This document shows, piece by piece, positions 33,167 to 41,974 of a DNA stretch of 64,000 bases. Position 1 is the first letter of the stretch; each line of letters starts with the position of its first letter. The stretch covers positions 372,001 to 436,000 of the forward strand of contig NZ_JALHQD010000002.1 of assembly GCF_022842145.1 (NCBI RefSeq). The letters run 5' to 3'. The stretch is from Tabrizicola sp. (GTDB lineage: Bacteria; Pseudomonadota; Alphaproteobacteria; Rhodobacterales; Rhodobacteraceae). A program made the position numbers and the translations under genes. The notes under the pieces were generated by a model. It worked only from the letters and a program-made list of their open reading frames with translations, did no database searches and was not told where the DNA came from.

Positions 33167-33577
33167 ATGCTGACCCCCTTCCATCTGGCCTATCATGTCA
33201 CCAGTCTGGACGAGGCCCGCGCCTTCTATGGCGGCGTGCTTGGCTGCCGCGAGGGCCGCAGCACCGAAACCTGGGTCGACTTCGACTTCTTCGGCCATCA
33301 GATCAGCCTGCACCTGGGCGAGCCGTTCAGGACCACGAACACCGGCAAGGTGGGCGACCACATGGTGCCGATGCCGCATCTGGGTCTGGTGCTGCACCTG
33401 CTTGACTGGCAGGCGCTGGCCGACCGGCTGACCAGGGCGGAGGTGGACTTTGTCCTGCCGCCGCAGGTGCGGTTCCAGGGACAACCTGGGGAACAGTGGA
33501 CCATGTTTTTTCGCGACCCCAGCGGGAACCCGATCGAGGTGAAGGGGTTCCAGGATCTGGGGGCGGTCTTCGTCTGA
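33167..33577 (+). CDS. VOC (glyoxalase/bleomycin-resistance) family protein
   Basis: A 136-residue protein with the paired beta-alpha-beta modules of the vicinal-oxygen-chelate fold: FHLAYHVTSLDEARAFYGGVLGC at the start and FFRDPSGNPIEVKGF at the end. Candidate metal ligands are His near 10 and Glu in the final block. The substrate is unknown. It is divergent from metY with about 220 bases between. Confidence 0.85.
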   Translation: MLTPFHLAYHVTSLDEARAFYGGVLGCREGRSTETWVDFDFFGHQISLHLGEPFRTTNTGKVGDHMVPMPHLGLVLHLLDWQALADRLTRAEVDFVLPPQVRFQGQPGEQWTMFFRDPSGNPIEVKGFQDLGAVFV

Positions 33578-33665
33578 AGGACCGGGCTGGCAAAGCGTTG
33601 TCCCGTTCGGGTGTCAGGTATCGGACTTGGCGCGGAAGCTTGTGTTTTTTGCGACGAGGTACCCT

Positions 33666-35036
33666 GTGACGACAGAGACATCGCTGGGACAGCCCTTGAC
33701 CGACATGATCGAAGGCCTGCAGATCGGCAGCTATGAATGGCGGCCGCTGGTGGATCAACTGCGTTGGTCGCCTGACCTGTTGAAGATCTACGGCCTGACG
33801 ACGGCTCCGACCACCGAGCAGGAATTCACTGCGCGGCTGCATCCGGCGGACCGGACGCGCGTCGAGGGGGAGACCTCGGCCCTGCTGGGGTCGGACGCGC
33901 GGAACTACAGCCACGCCTTTCGCATCCTGCGGCCGGACGGCAGCGAACGGATGATTCTGGACCGTGCGGTGATCGAACGCGACGCGCAGGGGCAGGTGCT
34001 GGTGGTGCGCGGCGTCAACGTCGACGTCACCGAGGATGTCCAATTCGTCCACAGTCTGGAGGACAGGCTGCGGGCCAGCGAGGGACGGTATCGAAAGCTG
34101 TTCAACGCGCTGGACGAGGGGTTCTGCATCGTCGAAGTGCTGCTGGCGGGGCCGGAGGGCAAGGTCGATTACCGCGTTGTCGAAGCCAACCCGGCCTTCT
34201 ATGCCAAGACGGGTTTCCCGCCGGGCATCCTGGGGGCCTGGCTGCGCGAGGCGGCACCGGGGCTGGAGGATCACTGGTTCGATACCTATGGCCGCGTGGC
34301 GCGGACGGGCACGCCGGTCCGATTTGCCGATGCGTCCAAGCTGTTGGGACGCTGGTTCGACGTCTATGCCTTTCCCATCGACGAGCCGGGCGAGCACCGG
34401 GTGGCGATCCTGTTCAACGACATCACCGAGCGCAAGCTGCACGAGGACCAGACCAAGGCGCTGGTCGACGAGATCAACCATCGCTCCAAGAACATGCTGG
34501 GTGTGATCCAGGCCATCGCCCGGCAGACCGCGCTTGCGGGGCCGGAGGAGTTTCTGGAACGCTTCGGCCAGCGGGTCTGGGCGCTGGCCGCCTCGAACGA
34601 CCTTCTGACGCGGAACGGCTGGGACGCGGTGTCCCTGGACGAGCTCTTGCGCTCGCAACTGACGCCCTTTGCTGACCAGATCGGCAATCGCATCCTGCTG
34701 GATGGCCCCGACATGTCGCTGAACCCGACCGCAACCCGGGCCGTCGGGATGGCGGTCCACGAGCTTGCCACCAATGCCGCGAAATATGGTGCCCTGAAAG
34801 ACGATGCCGGGACGATCCGGATTTCCTGGTCGGCAGAGCCGAACGCGATGCCCGGGTTCCGGATGTCCTGGGTCGAGGTGGGGGGGCCTGCCGTCACGCA
34901 GCCTCTGCGCACCGGGTTCGGCTCGAAAGTGACGCGGCAGATGGTCGAGGCTGGAACCCGTGGCGTGGTGACGATCGACTTTGCACCCGGTGGCCTGACC
35001 TGGCACCTTGCCGCGCCACTGGATCAGATGACCTGA
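33666..35036 (+). CDS. HWE-family sensor histidine kinase with two PAS domains
   Basis: A 456-residue soluble kinase. Two PAS-like sensor domains lie at about 15-125 and 145-255. The HWE signature is complete: phosphoacceptor His 272 in DEINHRSKNML, HELATNAAKYG near 365, and WVE at 402-404. HWE kinases are common in alphaproteobacteria and often feed general stress (PhyR) or light responses. No response-regulator gene is adjacent. GTG 33666 is preferred because GAGG lies seven bases upstream; TTG 33627 is the alternative. No membrane segment is seen. Confidence 0.9.
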   Translation: MTTETSLGQPLTDMIEGLQIGSYEWRPLVDQLRWSPDLLKIYGLTTAPTTEQEFTARLHPADRTRVEGETSALLGSDARNYSHAFRILRPDGSERMILDRAVIERDAQGQVLVVRGVNVDVTEDVQFVHSLEDRLRASEGRYRKLFNALDEGFCIVEVLLAGPEGKVDYRVVEANPAFYAKTGFPPGILGAWLREAAPGLEDHWFDTYGRVARTGTPVRFADASKLLGRWFDVYAFPIDEPGEHRVAILFNDITERKLHEDQTKALVDEINHRSKNMLGVIQAIARQTALAGPEEFLERFGQRVWALAASNDLLTRNGWDAVSLDELLRSQLTPFADQIGNRILLDGPDMSLNPTATRAVGMAVHELATNAAKYGALKDDAGTIRISWSAEPNAMPGFRMSWVEVGGPAVTQPLRTGFGSKVTRQMVEAGTRGVVTIDFAPGGLTWHLAAPLDQMT

Positions 35037-35144
35037 CGAGGGCACAGATGCGCGGGGGCGGGCGCGGACGGGGCGGTTGCATCGAATCCCATTGCCAACG
35101 CGCGGCGTCCGGCCAACTCTCTCCATTCGGCAGGGGAGTGCGCG

Positions 35145-36902
35145 ATGGCGACGGAAACAGGGGGCGTTGATCTGGTTTCGGTGGTGACGCTTTTGGGCGC
35201 CGCAGTGGTGGCCGTCCCGGTGTTCAAGCGGATCGGGCTGGGGTCGGTGCTGGGGTATCTGGCAGCAGGACTGGCGATCGGGCCGTTCGGGCTGGGGCTG
35301 TTTGCGGACCCGATGGCGATCCTGCACGTGGCCGAGTTGGGCGTGGTGATGTTCCTCTTCATCATTGGGCTGGAGATGGAGCCGTCCCGCCTGTGGGCGA
35401 TGCGGCGGGACATCTTCGGGCTGGGGCTGTTGCAGGTCGCGCTCTGCATCGCGCTTCTGGGGCTGGTGGGTCTGGCGCTGGGCTATCCCTATGCGGGTTC
35501 GCTGATCGCCGGGGCAGGGTTCACCCTGACCTCGACCGCCATCGTCATGCAGATGCTGCAGGAACGGGGGGATATCAGCGCGCCGAAGGGGCAGCGGATG
35601 GTGTCGATCCTGCTTCTGGAGGACCTGGCGATCGTGCCCTTGCTGGCGCTGGTCGCGTTCCTGGCGCCGGGCGGTGAGGATGTGACGCTGGCTGACCGGC
35701 TGGTGGGGGTGGGGATCGGGCTGGGGGCGATCCTGGCGCTGGTGGTGGCGGGGCTGTACCTTTTGAACCCGCTCTTCCGGCTGCTCGCGGCTGCCCGGGC
35801 GCGGGAGGTGATGACGGCGGCGGCCTTGCTGGTGGTGTTGGGGTCGGCGCTATGGCTGCAACTTGGCGGGCTGTCGCTGGCGATGGGGGCGTTCCTGGCC
35901 GGGGTGCTGCTGTCCGAATCCAGTTTCCGCCACCAGCTGGAGGCGGATGTGGAGCCGTTCCGGGGCATCCTGCTGGGGTTGTTCTTCCTGGCTGTCGGCA
36001 TGGCGCTGGATCTGTCGGTGATCGCGGCGAACTGGCAGCTGATCGCGGTCAGCGTGGCGGCGCTGATGGTGCTGAAATCGGCGATCATCTATGGCGTGGC
36101 GCGGCTGACGCGGGCCAGCCACCCCGAGGCGCTGGAGCGGACGGTGCTGATGGCGCAGGGGGGCGAGTTCGCCTTTGTGCTCTATTCTGCCGCGCTGGCC
36201 TATGGGCTTTTGAACCCCGAAGAAAACGCGATCCTGAATGCAATCGTCATCGTCTCGATGGTGCTGACGCCGGTGATGGTGATCCTGCACGACCGGTTCA
36301 AGGCGGTGGCGCTGGTGTCGACCGAGGGGGTGGAGGCTCCGGACGGGTTGTCGGGATCAGTCCTGATCGTGGGCTTCGGCCGGTTCGGGCAGATCGCCTG
36401 CCAGCCGCTCTTGGCGCGGCGCTGTTCGGTCACCATCATCGACGATGATGCCGAGATGATCCGGGCGGCGGAAACGTTCGGCTTCAAGGTCTGGTTCGGG
36501 GATGGCACGCGGCTGGATATCCTGAAGGCCGCGGGGGCGGACACGGCGCAGGCGGTGCTGATCGCGACGGACAAGAAAGACACCACGACGCGGATCGCCA
36601 AACTGGTCAAGCACGAGTTCCCGAACGCGGTGGTGCTGGCCCGCGCCTGGGACCGGGCGCATGCGCTGGAACTGATCCGCGAGGGGGTCGATCACCAGAT
36701 GCGCGAGGTCTTCCACTCGGCCCTGGCCTTGGGCGGCGAGGCGCTGGAGGTGCTGGGGGTCGATCCCGACGAGATCGGGGCGATCCAGGAGGGAATCATC
36801 CGGCGCGACGCCGAACGGCTGGCGCTGCAGATGACCGGGGACATCTATTCCGGCAAGAGCCTGATCATCGGCAACGCCGAGCACACGGCGCGCGCAAGCT
36901 AG
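35145..36902 (+). CDS. CPA2 cation:proton antiporter (KefB/KefC type) with TrkA-N domain
   Basis: A 585-residue protein. The first 380 residues form about twelve membrane segments of the Na+/H+ exchanger fold (GYLAAGLAIGPFGLGLF; FLFIIGLEMEPSRLW; GAFLAGVLLSES). A cytosolic NAD-binding TrkA-N domain follows (SVLIVGFGRFGQIACQPLL; VTIIDDDAEMIRAAETFGFKVWFGDGT). This fits potassium efflux systems gated by nucleotides or glutathione. No KefF/KefG ancillary gene is adjacent. Its end overlaps the convergent thioesterase gene by four bases. Confidence 0.92.
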   Translation: MATETGGVDLVSVVTLLGAAVVAVPVFKRIGLGSVLGYLAAGLAIGPFGLGLFADPMAILHVAELGVVMFLFIIGLEMEPSRLWAMRRDIFGLGLLQVALCIALLGLVGLALGYPYAGSLIAGAGFTLTSTAIVMQMLQERGDISAPKGQRMVSILLLEDLAIVPLLALVAFLAPGGEDVTLADRLVGVGIGLGAILALVVAGLYLLNPLFRLLAAARAREVMTAAALLVVLGSALWLQLGGLSLAMGAFLAGVLLSESSFRHQLEADVEPFRGILLGLFFLAVGMALDLSVIAANWQLIAVSVAALMVLKSAIIYGVARLTRASHPEALERTVLMAQGGEFAFVLYSAALAYGLLNPEENAILNAIVIVSMVLTPVMVILHDRFKAVALVSTEGVEAPDGLSGSVLIVGFGRFGQIACQPLLARRCSVTIIDDDAEMIRAAETFGFKVWFGDGTRLDILKAAGADTAQAVLIATDKKDTTTRIAKLVKHEFPNAVVLARAWDRAHALELIREGVDHQMREVFHSALALGGEALEVLGVDPDEIGAIQEGIIRRDAERLALQMTGDIYSGKSLIIGNAEHTARAS

Positions 36903-37363
36903 GCGCGGTCCTGTCCGGGCGCGCCCACGGCGCGGCGGTCGGCGGGCTCGGGCGGGGTCATCAGGCTTTCAAGCTTGGCCTTCACCTCGTCCGGCCAGGG
37001 CATCGAGGTGTGTTTGTCGAGCCAGCTTGCCGCAAGGACCTGTTCCACCGACCAGCGGTGTTCGTCACCGCAGTGGATCGTATGGTTCAGCCGGACGGAG
37101 GATTTGCCGACCTTCAGGATCCGCAGGCGGAAGGTCAGGGTGTCGCCGAAGAACGAGGGCTTGGAGAAGTCGCAGCTGAGGTGGACGGTGGGCGTGCCCC
37201 AGCGTTCCTTCCAGATGATCTCGTGCCAGGGCCAGCCGATATGGGCCCAGAACTCCTCGACCACGCCGTTGAGGATGTTGAGGTAGGCCGGGTAATAGGC
37301 GGTGCCCGAGATGTCGCAATCGCCAAAGTGCAGCATCCGGTCGGTGGTGTAGCAAACGGTCAT
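36899..37363 (-). CDS. 4HBT-type acyl-CoA thioesterase
   Basis: A 154-residue hotdog-fold protein. The active-site segment MLHFGDCDISGTAYYPAYLNIL contains the conserved Asp of the 4-hydroxybenzoyl-CoA thioesterase group. TVHLSCDFSKPSFFGDTLTFRLRI is the second conserved block. The C-terminal tail is polar and variable. Substrate is not predictable. It lies 44 bases downstream of the Lrp gene on the same strand and may be read from that promoter. Confidence 0.85.
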   Translation of the reverse strand: MTVCYTTDRMLHFGDCDISGTAYYPAYLNILNGVVEEFWAHIGWPWHEIIWKERWGTPTVHLSCDFSKPSFFGDTLTFRLRILKVGKSSVRLNHTIHCGDEHRWSVEQVLAASWLDKHTSMPWPDEVKAKLESLMTPPEPADRRAVGAPGQDRA

Positions 37364-37407
37364 GTCCGTCCCCCCTTTTCGTCAAGGTGCCGGGTTTCCC
37401 GCACTTG

Positions 37408-37881
37408 TCAATCCAGCGGCACGGCGGTGGTGTACTTGGTCTGGCGCAGGACGAAATGGGTGGTGGAGGACCGGACGACGCCAAGGGCAAGCAGGTCGTG
37501 CATCAGGAAACGCTCCAGATCCTCGGGGTCGCGGGCCATGACCTTGATCATGTAGTCATCCGCCCCGGTGATGGTGGCGCATTCCACGATGCGGTCGTGG
37601 CGCTGCGTGAAGTCGTCCAACTTGCGGATCGTCGCCTCGGAGTGGTCGACGAGCGAGAGGTGGATATAGGCAAGCGTCGGCATCCCCACCTTGCGGCGGT
37701 CAAGAAGGGCGACCTCGGCCCGGATGACCTTGGCGTCGCGCATGGCCTTGACGCGGCGCCAGCAAGGTGAGGGCGACATCTGCGCGATGTCCGCAAGCGC
37801 CTGGACGGACAGGGTGCTGTCGCGTTGCAGGGCGGTCAGGATGCGACGGTCGGCATCGTCCAGCGGGAAATCAGATTTCAT
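37408..37881 (-). CDS. Lrp/AsnC family transcriptional regulator
   Basis: A 157-residue protein: a winged helix-turn-helix (LDDADRRILTALQRDSTLSV; MSPSPCWRRVKAM) and a C-terminal RAM ligand domain (VECATITGADDYMIKVMARD). Lrp-type regulators respond to amino acids. It is divergent from phenylalanine hydroxylase with 115 bases between, so it probably controls phhA in response to an aromatic amino acid. Start ATG 37881 has AAGG nine bases upstream. Confidence 0.9.
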   Translation of the reverse strand: MKSDFPLDDADRRILTALQRDSTLSVQALADIAQMSPSPCWRRVKAMRDAKVIRAEVALLDRRKVGMPTLAYIHLSLVDHSEATIRKLDDFTQRHDRIVECATITGADDYMIKVMARDPEDLERFLMHDLLALGVVRSSTTHFVLRQTKYTTAVPLD

Positions 37882-37996
37882 TATAGCGCGCCTTTGCGGA
37901 ATGACTTGCCGGAATACTGCCAGATGACACCGCGAAAGAAACGAATTTCCGCAGCGATGGGGCAAACTGGATTGGGAGGCAACAGGGGGGCCGGCG

Positions 37997-38791
37997 ATGA
38001 CCGACTATGCCGCGAAAACGCCGGATGCGGCGGGCTTCATCGACTACACGACAGAGGAGGACGCGGTCTGGCGCGACCTGGTGGCCCGGCAGTGGCCGAT
38101 GGTCCAGCGGCATGCGGCAGCACCGTACCTGAAGGGACTGGGCGTGCTGGACATGCCGCGTGATCGGGTGCCGCAATGCCCGGACCTGTCTCGGACACTG
38201 AAGGCCCTGACCGGCTGGCAGGTGGTACCGGTCCCGGCCCTGATCTCGTTCGGGCGGTTCTTCGGGATGCTGGCGGAGCGGAAGTTTCCGGCCGCAAGCT
38301 TCATTCGCAGCCGCAAGGATTTCGACTACATCGAAGAGCCCGACATCTTCCATGAGGTTTTCGGGCATGCGCCCTTGCTGACCGACCCGCGATTTGCCGG
38401 GTTCAGTCAGGCCATCGGGCAGGCGGGGATGCGTTGCGCCAAGGAGGATTATGCCTGGCTGATCCGGCTTTACTGGTTTTCCGTCGAATTCGGACTGACG
38501 GTCGAGGGGGGCGAGACGAAGACACTCGGCTCGGGGTTGGCGTCCTCGCCCTCGGAGTTGATCTGGGCGGTCGGCCAGGGCGAGGGGCAACCGGAGCTGC
38601 GGCCCTTCGACGTGATCGACATCCTGCGCACCCCTTACCGGATCGACATTCACCAGCCGGTCTATTTCGTGATCGAGCGGCTGGACGACCTCTTTGCGGC
38701 GGCCCAGCGGGATCTTCTGGCTGATATAGCCACGGCGCGGAAGCTGGGCCTGCATGCGCCGAAGTATCCGCCGAAGGAAATGCGGGCGTGA
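37997..38791 (+). CDS. phhA: Phenylalanine-4-hydroxylase
   Basis: A 264-residue iron enzyme converting phenylalanine to tyrosine with a pterin cofactor. Iron ligands are His 119 and His 124 in IFHEVFGHAPLL and Glu 164 in YWFSVEFGL. Length matches bacterial monomeric enzymes. The next gene, overlapping by GTGA, is a truncated copy of phhB, the pterin-carbinolamine dehydratase that recycles the cofactor. The divergent Lrp gene is the likely regulator. Confidence 0.94.
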   Translation: MTDYAAKTPDAAGFIDYTTEEDAVWRDLVARQWPMVQRHAAAPYLKGLGVLDMPRDRVPQCPDLSRTLKALTGWQVVPVPALISFGRFFGMLAERKFPAASFIRSRKDFDYIEEPDIFHEVFGHAPLLTDPRFAGFSQAIGQAGMRCAKEDYAWLIRLYWFSVEFGLTVEGGETKTLGSGLASSPSELIWAVGQGEGQPELRPFDVIDILRTPYRIDIHQPVYFVIERLDDLFAAAQRDLLADIATARKLGLHAPKYPPKEMRA

Positions 38792-38934
38792 GGCCACTGG
38801 ACGCGGCGGAGTGCCGGGAACGGATGGGTGGGCTGCACGGCGAGTGGTTGCTGGACGAGGCGGCTGGAACGCTGACCCGCAGCTTCGTCTTCAAGGGCTA
38901 TGCCAGGCCGGTGCAGTTGGTCGGCAACCTTGCA
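38788..38934 (+). pseudogene. phhB: Truncated pterin-4a-carbinolamine dehydratase (phhB remnant)
   Basis: Starting at GTG 38788, which overlaps the phhA stop, the first 49 codons read like the N-terminus of the dehydratase (LDAAECRERMGGLHGEW; SFVFKGYARPVQLVGNLA). Homology stops there. The family's catalytic His-His-Pro segment and the GLTENDF-type end are absent, and the frame runs on through unrelated sequence into the DDAH gene (stop 39205-39207). The loss looks like a deletion that joined the 5' third of phhB to the DDAH upstream region. Confidence 0.75.
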
Positions 38935-39025
38935 CAAACCCGGCAGGGAAGATCGGTCCAGTCCTCCCCCCTTGCGCCCGGCCCCGGGCTGATGCGACAC
39001 AAGACGCGCAGCTTCGGGGTCCGAC

Positions 39026-39817
39026 ATGTCCTTTTCCACCCATTTCACCCATGCCATCACCCGCCGCCCCGCCGCTTCCATCACCCTGGGCCTGCGCGCG
39101 GTCGACATCGGTGCGCCCGACCTTGCCCTGATGCAGGCCCATCACGCCGACTATATCGCGGCACTGCGCGAAACCGGAGCGACGGTGGTCGAACTTGCCG
39201 CCCTTGACGCCTATCCCGACAGCGTCTTCGTCGAGGACACCGCGCTTTGCCTTCCGCAAGGTGCCGTCGTGATGCGCCCCGGCGCTCCCTCCCGGTTGGG
39301 CGAAGCCGCCGAGATGGCCCCCCACCTTCGCGCGCTTTATGGGCATGTCGTGGAAATCACCGGGCCGGACAGCTTCATCGAAGGCGGTGACATCCTGGTC
39401 ACCGAACGCGAGATCCTTGTGGGCCGTTCTGCCCGTACCAATGCGGCGGGGATCGCCGAACTGACGCGACTTGTCGCGCCTTGGGGCCACACTGTCCGCG
39501 AGGTGATCACGCCGCCCGGCGTGCTTCATTTCAAGACCGACTGCTCGCTTCTGGATGCCGAGACGATCCTGTCGACCAGGCGGTTGTCAGCCTCGGGCTG
39601 CTTCGCCGGCTATCGGGTCATCGACATCCCCGACGGCGAGGAAGCGGCGGCCAATACCATCCGCTTCAACGACCGGGTCCTGATGCCCGCAGGCTTTCCC
39701 CGCACCCGCGACGCAATCGCCGGGGCGGGCTTCACGGTACATGAGATCGGCAATTCCGAATGTGCCAAGCTGGACGGCGGGATGTCCTGCCTGAGCCTGC
39801 GCTTCACCCCGCGATGA
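39026..39817 (+). CDS. Dimethylarginine dimethylaminohydrolase (DDAH/amidinotransferase family)
   Basis: A 263-residue enzyme of the pentein fold that hydrolyses N-omega-methylated arginines to citrulline and methylamines. Substrate-binding acidic residues are in SVFVEDTAL (Glu 70, Asp 71), the catalytic His is 168 in GVLHFKTDC, and the nucleophile Cys 255 lies in GGMSCLSLR. Its stop overlaps the next start (ATGA at 39814). It may supply carbon and nitrogen from methylarginines released by protein turnover. Confidence 0.9.
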   Translation: MSFSTHFTHAITRRPAASITLGLRAVDIGAPDLALMQAHHADYIAALRETGATVVELAALDAYPDSVFVEDTALCLPQGAVVMRPGAPSRLGEAAEMAPHLRALYGHVVEITGPDSFIEGGDILVTEREILVGRSARTNAAGIAELTRLVAPWGHTVREVITPPGVLHFKTDCSLLDAETILSTRRLSASGCFAGYRVIDIPDGEEAAANTIRFNDRVLMPAGFPRTRDAIAGAGFTVHEIGNSECAKLDGGMSCLSLRFTPR

Positions 39818-40788
39818 GCTTCAACCTTCTTGCCGTCGGCCAGTCCGGCCGGCTGGAGCATGAGGCGATCCTGCTGGCGGCTTCGCTGCGCCTGTGCGAT
39901 CCGGGTTTCACCGGCACCCTTTTCATCGCCGAACCGCAGCCGGGGCCGAAGTGGCCCGACGATCCGCGGATGTCCGACCGCGCCGGCAAGACTCTGGCCG
40001 CGCTTGGGGCGACGATCCTGCCGTTCGAGAGCCGCGCCTTCGGTGCCGACTACCCGCATGGCAACAAGATCGAGGCCTTGGCGGCGCTGCCGGACGCGCC
40101 GTTCCTGTTCCTGGATACCGATACGCTGATCACCGGGCCGGTCAGCCAGATCCCCTTCGATTTCGCTCGGCCCTCTGCCTCGATGCGGCGGGAAAACACC
40201 TGGCCGAAGGTCGAGCTTTACGGCCCGACGGCGACGCAGACCTGGAAGTCGCTTTATACGCGTTTCGGCCTGGACTTCGAAACCAGCCTGGACCTGGCCC
40301 ACCCCGAGGACTACTGGCAGCGCTTCCTGTATTTCAACGCGGGCTGGTTCTTTCACGAAAGCCCGCGGGCGTTCGGCAACCGCTTCCTGGCCTGGGCCAA
40401 GGAGATCCGCTCTAACCCGCCCGAGGAACTGGTCTGTCAGGAGCTGTACCCCTGGCTTGACCAGATCACCCTGCCGCTTGTGGTCCATTCCTTCGGCGGC
40501 GGGCGACCCGGCCCAGAGCTGGCTGCGCTGGATGGAGCCGCGACCTGTCACTACCGCACGCTTCCCCTGCTTTACGCGCGTGAAAGCGACCGGGCGGTCG
40601 AGGTGCTGGAGACCATCGCCGCAGATCCGGACCTGCGGCCTGTGTTGCGGCAATGGGGGGCCTTCAAGCGCATGGTCATCCAGGATGAAGGCGCAAGGGC
40701 CCGTGCGCTGTTCGACCGGGCGCATCTGCCTCGCCGTGAACAGATGATCCGCAATACGCTGAAACGCGAGGGTCTCTGGGTGCGCTAG
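39814..40788 (+). CDS. Putative glycosyltransferase with DxD motif
   Basis: A 324-residue cytosolic protein. The N-terminal part looks like a nucleotide-sugar binding fold ending in LFLDTDTLITGPV near 104-116, which carries a DxD metal motif as in GT8-type enzymes. Later blocks FNAGWFFHESP and QELYPWLDQI also suit such a fold. It overlaps the DDAH gene by four bases, which is a curious pairing. I am not sure of the family; a non-catalytic relative is possible. Confidence 0.65.
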   Translation: MSFNLLAVGQSGRLEHEAILLAASLRLCDPGFTGTLFIAEPQPGPKWPDDPRMSDRAGKTLAALGATILPFESRAFGADYPHGNKIEALAALPDAPFLFLDTDTLITGPVSQIPFDFARPSASMRRENTWPKVELYGPTATQTWKSLYTRFGLDFETSLDLAHPEDYWQRFLYFNAGWFFHESPRAFGNRFLAWAKEIRSNPPEELVCQELYPWLDQITLPLVVHSFGGGRPGPELAALDGAATCHYRTLPLLYARESDRAVEVLETIAADPDLRPVLRQWGAFKRMVIQDEGARARALFDRAHLPRREQMIRNTLKREGLWVR

Positions 40789-40790
40789 GC

Positions 40791-40820
40791 AGGTGGGCGA
40801 TAGCGCCCAGCCTGCGCTTG
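40791..40820. repeat. Diverged copy of the GGTGGGCG palindromic repeat
   Basis: GGTGGGCGATAGCGCCCAGCC followed by TGCGCTTGCC resembles one arm of the inverted repeat at 19769-19963 with a few changes. It also lies between convergent genes, immediately after a stop codon. This suggests a dispersed family that sits at transcript ends. Confidence 0.6.
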
Positions 40821-40823
40821 CCC

Positions 40824-41423
40824 TCACATCTCCAGCGTCACCACCGGCCAGAGCGACAGCACGAGCAGGCCCGCCATCGCCCAGTTGAACACCTGGAGCC
40901 GCCCTGGCCGGTCCAGCCAGCGCCGCACCGCCTGTCCGGCCCCGGCCCAGACCGAAACCGAGGGCAGGTTGACCAGGGCAAAGGTTCCCGCCACCGCGGC
41001 GTAGGCCAGGGCCGACGGCTCGACCACATAGGCCGAGACCGCGCCAAGGGCCATCGCCCAAGCCTTCGGGTTCACCCACTGGAACGCGGCCGCCTGCAGG
41101 AATGTCATCGGCGCAGCCTTGGCCCGCCCCTCGCCCGGCGCGGCGGAATGGGCGATCTTCCAGGCGAGCCATAGCATGTAGGCGACCGACGCCACCTTCA
41201 GCGCCATCAGCGCGGCTGGCCAGGCCTTGAAGATCCCCGCCAGCCCCAGGCCCACCAGGAAGACCATGAGGGCATGTCCGACGCTGATCCCCAGCATGTG
41301 CGGCACGGTCCGGCGGAAGCCGAAGTTCACCCCGCTGGCGAGCAGCATCATGTTGTTCGGCCCCGGCGTGACCGAGGTGACGAAGGCAAAGCCCAGGAGG
41401 GCGACAAAAAGCTCGTAGGTCAT
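40824..41423 (-). CDS. LysE family amino-acid exporter
   Basis: A 199-residue inner-membrane protein with six hydrophobic segments. The opening FVTSVTPGPNNMMLLASGVNFG and the PMTFLQAAAFQWVNPKAW block are LysE/RhtB hallmarks. It exports an amino acid or derivative. It is divergent from an Lrp gene (74 bases between), the classical arrangement in which the regulator senses the exported amino acid. Start ATG 41423. Confidence 0.92.
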   Translation of the reverse strand: MTYELFVALLGFAFVTSVTPGPNNMMLLASGVNFGFRRTVPHMLGISVGHALMVFLVGLGLAGIFKAWPAALMALKVASVAYMLWLAWKIAHSAAPGEGRAKAAPMTFLQAAAFQWVNPKAWAMALGAVSAYVVEPSALAYAAVAGTFALVNLPSVSVWAGAGQAVRRWLDRPGRLQVFNWAMAGLLVLSLWPVVTLEM

Positions 41424-41496
41424 GAATGCAATTCTGCAGCGCCACAGGCGGCGAAGGATTGCAAAGATGCGGGAGACGCGGCTAGATTTGCAACAA

Positions 41497-41949
41497 ATGA
41501 GCAAGCTTGACGAGATTGACCACCGGATATTGCGCGAGCTGATCCGGGACGCGCGCCAGCCCAATCTTGCGCTGGCCGACCGGGTGGGGCTTTCGCCTTC
41601 GGCCTGCCTCCGCCGGGTGCAGGCGCTGGAAAAGGCCGGTATCATCAAGTCCTACCGTGCCGTCCTGGACCCGGCAAAGCTTGGGATCGGCTTTGTGGCC
41701 TATGTCACGGTCGGGCTAGGTTCCCATACCAAAGCCGCGCAGGAGGCCTTCGAGCGGGCGGCGGCCCGTGCGCCCGAGGTCCGCGAATGCCATAACATCA
41801 CCGGCACGGTCGAATACCTGTTGCGGGTCGAATGCACCGATCTGGCCGCCTACAAGCACTGGCATACCGAAGTCCTGGGCGTCCTTCCCCAGGTTCGCGC
41901 GATCACCACCTTTGTCGTGATGGGCAGCCCCAAGGATGACCGCGCTTGA
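41497..41949 (+). CDS. Lrp/AsnC family regulator of the LysE exporter
   Basis: A 150-residue regulator with a helix-turn-helix (IDHRILRELIRDARQPNLALADRVGLS cut as two blocks; LSPSACLRRVQALEKAGII) and a RAM domain (VRECHNITGTVEYLLRVECTD). ATG 41497 is chosen because the family begins a few residues before LDEIDHRIL; ATG 41467 is possible. The AT-richer sequence just upstream is the likely shared operator for it and the divergent exporter. Confidence 0.9.
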   Translation: MSKLDEIDHRILRELIRDARQPNLALADRVGLSPSACLRRVQALEKAGIIKSYRAVLDPAKLGIGFVAYVTVGLGSHTKAAQEAFERAAARAPEVRECHNITGTVEYLLRVECTDLAAYKHWHTEVLGVLPQVRAITTFVVMGSPKDDRA

Positions 41950-41974
41950 CAGAGGGTGTTTACGGCAGGCGGCT

